Under the pieces are notes generated by a model. That model did not search any database and had not been told where the DNA came from. It saw nothing but the letters and a program-made list of their open reading frames with translations. Shown piece after piece: positions 58,906 to 64,000 of a stretch of DNA of 64,000 nt. Where the stretch lies: the NCBI RefSeq assembly GCF_042466415.1, contig NZ_JAXHCH010000003.1:115862-179861 (forward strand), written 5' to 3'. The position numbers were made by a program, and so were the translations under genes. The number at the start of each line of letters is the position of its first letter. Within the stretch, counting starts at the first letter, position 1. The DNA is from Albirhodobacter sp042466415. GTDB lineage: Bacteria; Pseudomonadota; Alphaproteobacteria; Rhodobacterales; Rhodobacteraceae.

Positions 58906-59913
58906 ATGACACCTACCCTAAAAGATGTTGCCGAACGCGCGGGCGTATCGCGATCTGCGGTCTCTCGGACCTTCACCGATGGCGCGTCGATCTCGCCGAA
59001 GATGCGCAAGAAAGTAGAGAAAGCCGCCGCGGAGCTAGGGTATCGCCCGAACTTCCTCGCGCGGAGCCTGACGACGCGGCGCACGAAGCTGATCGGGCTC
59101 GTATCCAACAACTTCCACAATCCCATTTTTCTGGAAGTCTTCGATCTGTTCACCCGCGCCTTGCAAGAACGCGGCCTGCGCCCGCTGCTCGTCAATTTGA
59201 GCAACGAGACCGATCCCGAACATTCCGTTCAAATGCTGACGCAATACTCCGTCGACGGCGTGATTGTGGCATCCTCGACGCTGCCGCCCGCGTTTTCCAA
59301 AGCTTTCAAAGATAAGAATATTCCGGTCGTCAACACGTTTGGGCGCTACGCCAGCAGCCCCGATGTGCATGTCGTGGGCATCGATAACGTCGAGGCGGGG
59401 CGGACGGCCGCGCGCGAATTGCTGGCCCGCGGCTACCGCGAGCTCGCGTTTCTTGGCGGGCCAGAACAGGCAACTTCAACCCAAGATCGCCTGAAGGGTT
59501 TTTTGGAGGAAATCGGTAAACTCCCGGAAGCCACCGTCACGCTGAGCTTCGCGGAGGCCTATTCTTTTCAGGCGGGCCGTAAGGAAATGTTGCGCTTGTT
59601 GGAGACAGGTCACGCGCAGGCGTATTTCTGCGGCGATGATGTGCTGTCGATCGGCGTGTTGAGCGCGATCCGCGATGCGGGCCTGAACGTGCCGCAAGAT
59701 ATTGGAATCATTGGCTTGAACGATATGCAAATGGCAAGTTGGGAGGGGATTTCCCTGACGACGATCCATCAGCCGATCAAGCAGATTATCACTTCATCCG
59801 TCGAGTTAATCGCCGCGATGCTCGAAGACCCTGACCGGTATCCCGAAGCGCGGCTATTCCCCTGCCGTGTGGTGGAGCGCGCAACCCTGCGCCCGAAACT
59901 GGCCGCGCCGTGA
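58906..59913 (+). CDS. LacI-family regulator of inositol-type genes
   Basis: A 335-residue repressor. The helix-turn-helix and hinge are at residues 4-55 (TLKDVAERAGVSRSAVSRTF, then GYRPNFLARSL), followed by a periplasmic-binding-protein-like effector domain (KLIGLVSNNFHNPIF). The TTGCAACCGGTTGCAA palindrome upstream and its copy before iolD are its likely targets. Inositol regulators in many alphaproteobacteria are RpiR-type, so a LacI-type one is worth noting. The stop codon lies within a terminator loop. Confidence 0.9.
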   Translation: MTPTLKDVAERAGVSRSAVSRTFTDGASISPKMRKKVEKAAAELGYRPNFLARSLTTRRTKLIGLVSNNFHNPIFLEVFDLFTRALQERGLRPLLVNLSNETDPEHSVQMLTQYSVDGVIVASSTLPPAFSKAFKDKNIPVVNTFGRYASSPDVHVVGIDNVEAGRTAARELLARGYRELAFLGGPEQATSTQDRLKGFLEEIGKLPEATVTLSFAEAYSFQAGRKEMLRLLETGHAQAYFCGDDVLSIGVLSAIRDAGLNVPQDIGIIGLNDMQMASWEGISLTTIHQPIKQIITSSVELIAAMLEDPDRYPEARLFPCRVVERATLRPKLAAP

Positions 59914-59923
59914 CGCGGCCAGT
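59898..59923. terminator. Terminator hairpin enclosing the lacI stop codon
   Basis: Perfect 10-bp stem ACTGGCCGCG / CGCGGCCAGT; the 6-nt loop CCGTGA contains the TGA stop of lacI (59911-59913). The convergent Gfo/Idh gene ends 17 bp further on. No T-run is visible. Confidence 0.7.
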
Positions 59924-59939
59924 GACTTGATAAGAAACG

Positions 59940-61073
59940 TTATTTAAAGATGCTTGGCCGCGCGTCCATCCACGCGCCCTTCTCTTTCGCAGAGGCCACC
60001 GCCGTATGCACGGCCGCCATCGACCGGACCCCATCCGACGCGGTCGGCAACCCGTCGCGCACGGCCCCGCCAATCGCATCGGCGAGATCGCAATAGATAT
60101 TGGCAACCGCAAGCGGGAAGCCCTCGGGATGCGCGATCGAGACACGGCTCAACCGGCGCGCATCCTCATGCAACCCGCCCTCGCCCTTCTCGATGATCTG
60201 CGTGCGACCGCCGACGGGCGTGTAGATCAACTGGTTCGGTTGCTCCGACGCCCAACGCAAACCACCCGTTTCGCCAAAGACTTGGATATCAAACCCGTGC
60301 TGGCGCCCGATCGCAACCGATGACGTCCAAAGCCGCCCGACCGTGCCGCCCGACATCCGGAAGTTGACCATCGCATCATCTTCCAAAACACGGCTGGAGA
60401 TCGTCGATGCGAAATCGGCGGAGAGCGTTTCCACCTCATCATCGCAGATAAAGCTCGCCATATGCATCGCATGGATTCCGCAATCCGCGAATTGGCCCGA
60501 CACACCCGCCATCGCAGGATCATAGCGCCACCGCACGCGCGGGTTATCCGCATCGGTCGCGTCGCCGTGGTGCCCGTGGCTGAAGTTCGTCACGACCAGA
60601 CGCGGCTTGCCGATCTCGCCGGCACGCACCATCGCGCGGGCTTGACGCACCATTGGATAGGCCGAGTAGCAATAGTTTACGGCGCAGATTTTCCCTGTCT
60701 TTTCAACGACACGGACGATCTCCTCGCCTTCCTCGACCGTCATCGTCATCGGCTTTTCGCACAGCACATTGAACCCCGCCTCCAAGAAGGATTTGGTGAT
60801 TTCAAAATGCGTCGCGTTCGGCGTCGCGACCGTCACGAGATCGATCCGATCGTCGCGGTTGCGTTCACCCGCGAGCATCTCCTGCCAGTCGCCATAGGCG
60901 CGATCTTCTGCGATTCCAAGGCGTTGCGCATATTCACGCCCCGCATCGGCGCGATGATCCAACGCCCCCGCCGCAAATTCGAAACGTCCGTCCGCCAACG
61001 CGCCCAGACGATGTGCCGGTCCGATCTGGCTGCCTTCGCCGCCGCCGATCATGCCCCATTTCAGCTTGGTCAT
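59940..61073 (-). CDS. Gfo/Idh/MocA-family oxidoreductase, inositol-type cluster
   Basis: NAD(P)-dependent sugar or inositol dehydrogenase of 377 residues. The nucleotide site is GMIGGGEGSQIGPAH, the catalytic EKP motif is CEKPMTMTVEEG, and the substrate-domain His pair is in CGIHAMHMASF. It is third in the minus-strand unit after another Gfo/Idh protein and the TIM-barrel protein, 39 bp after the latter. In inositol clusters such enzymes oxidise myo-, scyllo- or D-chiro-inositol or derived ketones. The precise substrate cannot be read from sequence. Confidence 0.85.
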   Translation of the reverse strand: MTKLKWGMIGGGEGSQIGPAHRLGALADGRFEFAAGALDHRADAGREYAQRLGIAEDRAYGDWQEMLAGERNRDDRIDLVTVATPNATHFEITKSFLEAGFNVLCEKPMTMTVEEGEEIVRVVEKTGKICAVNYCYSAYPMVRQARAMVRAGEIGKPRLVVTNFSHGHHGDATDADNPRVRWRYDPAMAGVSGQFADCGIHAMHMASFICDDEVETLSADFASTISSRVLEDDAMVNFRMSGGTVGRLWTSSVAIGRQHGFDIQVFGETGGLRWASEQPNQLIYTPVGGRTQIIEKGEGGLHEDARRLSRVSIAHPEGFPLAVANIYCDLADAIGGAVRDGLPTASDGVRSMAAVHTAVASAKEKGAWMDARPSIFK

Positions 61074-61112
61074 AGTGTCAGTCTTTCCTCAAAACGGCGC
61101 GGAGCCGTGGAG

Positions 61113-62003
61113 TTAAAATCCGATGGATTGCAGGTATTCACGATTCGCGCGCGCGTCTTCCAGTGGCGTTCCCGGCAAAGCAGGGTCACAATCTTGCTCG
61201 ACCGTGCACCAGCCCTCAAACCCGTGATCGAGCAGGATTTTGCGAACGGCGGAGAAATCCACATCGCCTTGGCCGAGGTTGCAGAAAATCCCTTGGCCGC
61301 AGGCTTTGTAGAAATCTGTCCTATTTTCAACGACATCCGCCTTCACGACCGGATTGATATCTTTAAAGTGCATGTAGCTGATGCGGTCGATATTGCGCTT
61401 CATGAACGCAACAGGATCGTAGCCCGCATAGGAATGGTGGCCCGTATCGAAGCAGATCTTGAGGATCTTCTCATCGACTTCCGCCAGAAGACGCTCCAGC
61501 TCCGGCTCGAAATCCATGAAGCCCGCCGCATGCGCATGGATGCCCACGGTGAGGCCGTATTCTTCGGTGCCGATCTTGGCGATCATGGCCAAACGATCGC
61601 GGAAGGATGTCCATTCCGCCTTATCCATCTGCTCGGCCTCACTGAAACGCCCGGCCGTAGGCGCGCGGCGCGGTGAGATACTATCAATCAAAACAAGATG
61701 TTGCGCGCCATGTGCTTTCAGCGCCTTGCACGTGCGATGCGACGCATCCAGCACCTCATCCCATTTCGCCGCATCATGGAACGGACGGAAAACGACGCCG
61801 CCGATGATCGCCAGATCCCGCTCCGCCAAAGCGGGCGCGAGCACCTCGGGATCTTCCGGCATATAGCCGATCGGGCCGAGCTCGATGCCCTTATAGCCCG
61901 CCGCCGCGCATTGATCCAAGACCGATGTCCACGCGGGATAGGCCGGGTCGCTCGCAAATTCGATGCCCCAAGAACAGGGCGCATTGCCGATTTTAATGGT
62001 CAT
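61113..62003 (-). CDS. TIM-barrel sugar phosphate isomerase/epimerase-like protein (IolE/IolI family)
   Basis: Xylose-isomerase-like TIM barrel of 296 residues. It begins KIGNAPCSWGIEF, a start seen in inosose dehydratase-like proteins. Metal-site residues are expected in GIHAHAAGFMDF, CFDTGHHSYAGYDP, MHFKDINP and CTVEQDC (His, Asp, His, Glu). The ATG at 62003 was chosen over 62045 as the family start. It probably dehydrates or epimerises an inosose. It lies between two Gfo/Idh genes in one operon. Confidence 0.82.
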   Translation of the reverse strand: MTIKIGNAPCSWGIEFASDPAYPAWTSVLDQCAAAGYKGIELGPIGYMPEDPEVLAPALAERDLAIIGGVVFRPFHDAAKWDEVLDASHRTCKALKAHGAQHLVLIDSISPRRAPTAGRFSEAEQMDKAEWTSFRDRLAMIAKIGTEEYGLTVGIHAHAAGFMDFEPELERLLAEVDEKILKICFDTGHHSYAGYDPVAFMKRNIDRISYMHFKDINPVVKADVVENRTDFYKACGQGIFCNLGQGDVDFSAVRKILLDHGFEGWCTVEQDCDPALPGTPLEDARANREYLQSIGF

Positions 62004-62020
62004 GTGTGAGGTTCTTTCTG

Positions 62021-63118
62021 TCACAGGGATGAGATGTTGACCCAAGTCTTCGCGCGCGACGATTGCAACGCCGCCGCGACCACTTGATTCACCGCCATGC
62101 CATCCTCAAAGGTGGGCCAGACGGGGGTTTTGGTTTCAATCGCGCGCAGGAAATCCCGCGCCTCGATGATAATTTGATCCTGATATCCGGTGCCATGCCC
62201 AGGGCCTTGGCAAAACGGCGCGTAATCGGGATGCGCCGGACCGGTCAGGATTTTGCGGAACCCGCGCGTGGCTTCCGGCTCGTCGGCGGTGTAAAGCCAC
62301 AGCGCATTCTGATCTTCCTGATCGAATTTGATCGCGCCTTTTGTACCTGTAATTTCATAGGCATAACCCATCTTTCGCCCGTGGCTAATGCGGCTGAAAT
62401 ACATCTGCCCCATCGCGCCATTGCCAAAGCGGCACATCATTTGCGCGTGGTCGTCATTGGTCACCTCGCCGCCGTGGCGCGTGGTATGCACCGTTTCGAC
62501 CTCCGCGATCAGACGGTCAATCGGCCCGATCAACGCAAGCGCGGCGTTGATCATATGCGGCGCGAGATCACCCATCGTGCCATTCGCATCACCCAAAGTG
62601 CGCCAAGTCGCGGGGAATTGCGGATCGGCCAGAAAATCCTCGGTATGCTCGCCGCGGAACCATGTGACATCGCCAATCACCCCATCCGCGATCAATTTGC
62701 GCGCGAATTGGCTGGCCGGCGTACGGATGTAATTAAATCCCGTCATGCTGATCTGCCCCTGCGCGGCGGCGACCATCGCACGGCTATCCTCTAGCGACGC
62801 GCCGAGAGGTTTTTCGCAAAACACGGGCTTATTCAACGCGAAGGCCGCCTCGGCGATCTCGCGGTGGGTTTCTTGCGGCGAGGCGATCACAATCGCCTCC
62901 ACGGCGGGATCATTGACGAGAACCTGCCATTGATCGGTGGCGCGCGCGAAGCCGTAGGCCGCACGGTAGCGCTCCGCGGAGGCGGGCGAACTGGCGCAGA
63001 CCATTTCCAGATGCGGGCGCAGGGCTGTGTTGAACACCGCGCCCACCGCCGCCATCGCGACCGCATGCGCCTTCCCCATGTAGCCACCGCCGATGATGCC
63101 AATGCCGACTTTGGTCAA
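62021..63118 (-). CDS. Gfo/Idh/MocA-family oxidoreductase, first gene of iol operon
   Basis: NAD(P)-dependent dehydrogenase of 365 residues. The nucleotide site is GIGIIGGGYMGKAHA and the EKP motif CEKPLGASLEDS; the substrate-domain motif is DLAPHMINAAL. The start is a TTG at 63118, supported by GGGGGAG six bases upstream; an earlier reading from 63190 has no such site and would run across the operator. It is divergent from iolD across 113 bp with a LacI operator. It could oxidise an inositol or an inosose-derived sugar. Confidence 0.85.
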   Translation of the reverse strand: MTKVGIGIIGGGYMGKAHAVAMAAVGAVFNTALRPHLEMVCASSPASAERYRAAYGFARATDQWQVLVNDPAVEAIVIASPQETHREIAEAAFALNKPVFCEKPLGASLEDSRAMVAAAQGQISMTGFNYIRTPASQFARKLIADGVIGDVTWFRGEHTEDFLADPQFPATWRTLGDANGTMGDLAPHMINAALALIGPIDRLIAEVETVHTTRHGGEVTNDDHAQMMCRFGNGAMGQMYFSRISHGRKMGYAYEITGTKGAIKFDQEDQNALWLYTADEPEATRGFRKILTGPAHPDYAPFCQGPGHGTGYQDQIIIEARDFLRAIETKTPVWPTFEDGMAVNQVVAAALQSSRAKTWVNISSL

Positions 63119-63143
63119 ATTATGCTCCCCCCTCTGAAACAGT

Positions 63144-63159
63144 TTGCAACCGGTTTCAA
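63144..63159. promoter_or_regulatory. LacI-type operator at iolD/Gfo-Idh divergent promoter
   Basis: TTGCAACCGGTTTCAA, 15 of 16 bases identical to the perfect palindrome at 58794-58809. It lies 25 bp upstream of the TTG start of the Gfo/Idh gene and 72 bp upstream of iolD. Probably bound by the LacI protein at 58906. Confidence 0.75.
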
Positions 63160-63231
63160 AATAAGTATCGTTAAATTCGAAACCGCGCAAGACGCAATGC
63201 GCCGGCCCCGACCTGAAAAAAGAGATTTCGT

Positions 63232-64000
63232 ATGACTCAAAACACCATCACACTCACCACTGCGCAAGCGATCATCCGCTACCTCGATGCGCAATTCATC
63301 GAGATTGACGGCGTCGAGATGCGCCTGTGTGGTGGCGGGTTCGGCATTTTCGGGCATGGCAATGTCACCTGCCTTGGCGAGGCGCTCTATGGCGTCCGCG
63401 AGACGCTGCCGCTGTACCGTGGCCAGAACGAGCAAAGCATGGGCTTTGCAGCGGCCGCCTATGCCAAACAATGGCTCCGCGAGCGGTTCATGTTTTGCAC
63501 GGCCAGCGCCGGCCCCGGCACGGCGAATCTGCTGACCAGCGCGGCGCTGGCGCATGCGAACCGCTTGCCGATGTTGATGCTCTGCGGTGATACCTATGTC
63601 ACCCGCCTGCCCGATCCTGTGCTGCAACAGCTTGAGCATTTCGGCAATCCGTCGCTGGGCGTGAATGATGCGTTCAAGGCGGTGAGCCGGTTCTGGGATC
63701 GAATCACCCATCCGGCGCAGGTGCTCAATTCCCTGCCCGCCGCGATTGCGACGATGCTTGATCCCGCCGATTGCGGGCCTGCGTTCATCGGCCTGCCGCA
63801 GGATGTTCAGGGCTGGACGTTTGACTATCCGTTGAGCTTCTTCGCCAAAAAGATCCACCGTATTCGCCGCCAAACCCCTGATGCGGCGGAGATTTCTGAC
63901 GCGGTGGCGCTGTTGAAATCCGCCAAACGCCCAATGCTGATCGCGGGCGGCGGCGTGCAATATTCCGGCGCTGTGGCGGAGATGACCGCCTTTGCCGAGG
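63232..64000 (+). CDS. iolD: Trihydroxycyclohexane-1,2-dione hydrolase, N-terminal part
   Basis: Thiamine diphosphate-dependent ring-opening enzyme of inositol breakdown (3D-(3,5/4)-trihydroxycyclohexane-1,2-dione to 5-deoxyglucuronate). The 256 visible codons cover the ThDP-binding PYR domain and the start of the middle domain. Strong IolD resemblance is seen in RYLDAQFIEIDGVE, GGFGIFGHGNV, YRGQNEQSMGFAAAA with the activating Glu, and LPDPVLQQLEHF. Full-length IolD is about 610-640 residues, so it continues beyond the window; other iol genes may follow. Confidence 0.92.
   Translation, partial: MTQNTITLTTAQAIIRYLDAQFIEIDGVEMRLCGGGFGIFGHGNVTCLGEALYGVRETLPLYRGQNEQSMGFAAAAYAKQWLRERFMFCTASAGPGTANLLTSAALAHANRLPMLMLCGDTYVTRLPDPVLQQLEHFGNPSLGVNDAFKAVSRFWDRITHPAQVLNSLPAAIATMLDPADCGPAFIGLPQDVQGWTFDYPLSFFAKKIHRIRRQTPDAAEISDAVALLKSAKRPMLIAGGGVQYSGAVAEMTAFAE

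Noticed and set aside
63118..63190. Upstream extension of the Gfo/Idh gene to 63190
   Set aside because: It would run across the LacI operator and has no ribosome site, while the TTG at 63118 has GGGGGAG at good spacing.

Overview
The window looks like a chromosomal or chromid segment of a marine alphaproteobacterium of the Roseobacter/Rhodobacteraceae type. The evidence is GC-rich coding DNA, tightly packed operons with ATGA, GTGA or TGATG overlaps, several TRAP and ABC importers, a cysteate sulfo-lyase/sulfite exporter pair and an alginate oligosaccharide locus. I see no rRNA, tRNA, CRISPR array, transposase or phage gene. Almost every gene belongs to a nutrient acquisition and catabolic module: six solute importers and nine transcription regulators in 64 kb.

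Layout. (1) 1-12287: galactoside utilisation. A minus-strand ABC importer plus GH36 alpha-galactosidase and dgoK faces a plus-strand IclR regulator, ABC ATPase, galactose dehydrogenase, dgoD and GH2 beta-galactosidase. Together they form most of an oxidative De Ley-Doudoroff route. (2) 12340-22877: folD-purU, a LysR regulator, and a minus-strand operon for a covalent-flavin dimethylglycine/sarcosine dehydrogenase-like enzyme, its electron-transfer flavoprotein and a TauABC-like importer. The folD and dehydrogenase promoters share a 19-bp element at identical spacing, which points to a co-regulated demethylation system with C1 recovery on tetrahydrofolate. (3) 23027-29387: a C3-sulfonate cluster with LysR, cuyA, a DegT-type aminotransferase, an Asp/Glu-racemase-like protein, an HpsN/HisD-like dehydrogenase and cuyZ. 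Without HpsO/P or SuyAB in view, it could encode a cysteinolate to D-cysteate to L-cysteate route. This is the best candidate for an undescribed pathway. (4) 29409-36366: TRAP importer, DUF2848, amidase and a creatinase-like M24 protein without its metal ligands, under a divergent LysR; substrate unknown.

(5) 36434-50627: alginate/uronate region. It holds an AGE-family epimerase/isomerase, a second TRAP importer, two GntR regulators, an SDR probably acting on the unsaturated uronate DEH, a PL15 exo-oligoalginate lyase and an AlgQ1/Q2-M1-M2-S-like ABC importer. Four copies of a GntR-type operator (consensus ACTGGTATACCAGT) at three promoters tie these units into one regulon. (6) 50782-55711: MATE exporter, MarR, a secreted YHYH-domain protein, and a GntR regulator with a DapA-family lyase sharing a promoter motif. 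(7) 55778-64000: inositol-type catabolism with a short-ATPase sugar ABC importer, a LacI regulator, two Gfo/Idh/MocA dehydrogenases, an IolE/IolI-like TIM barrel protein and the start of iolD, joined by two near-identical LacI operators.

Family assignments are from motif recognition and recalled family sequences; no database search was run. Substrate assignments for importers and dehydrogenases are inference from context unless stated.
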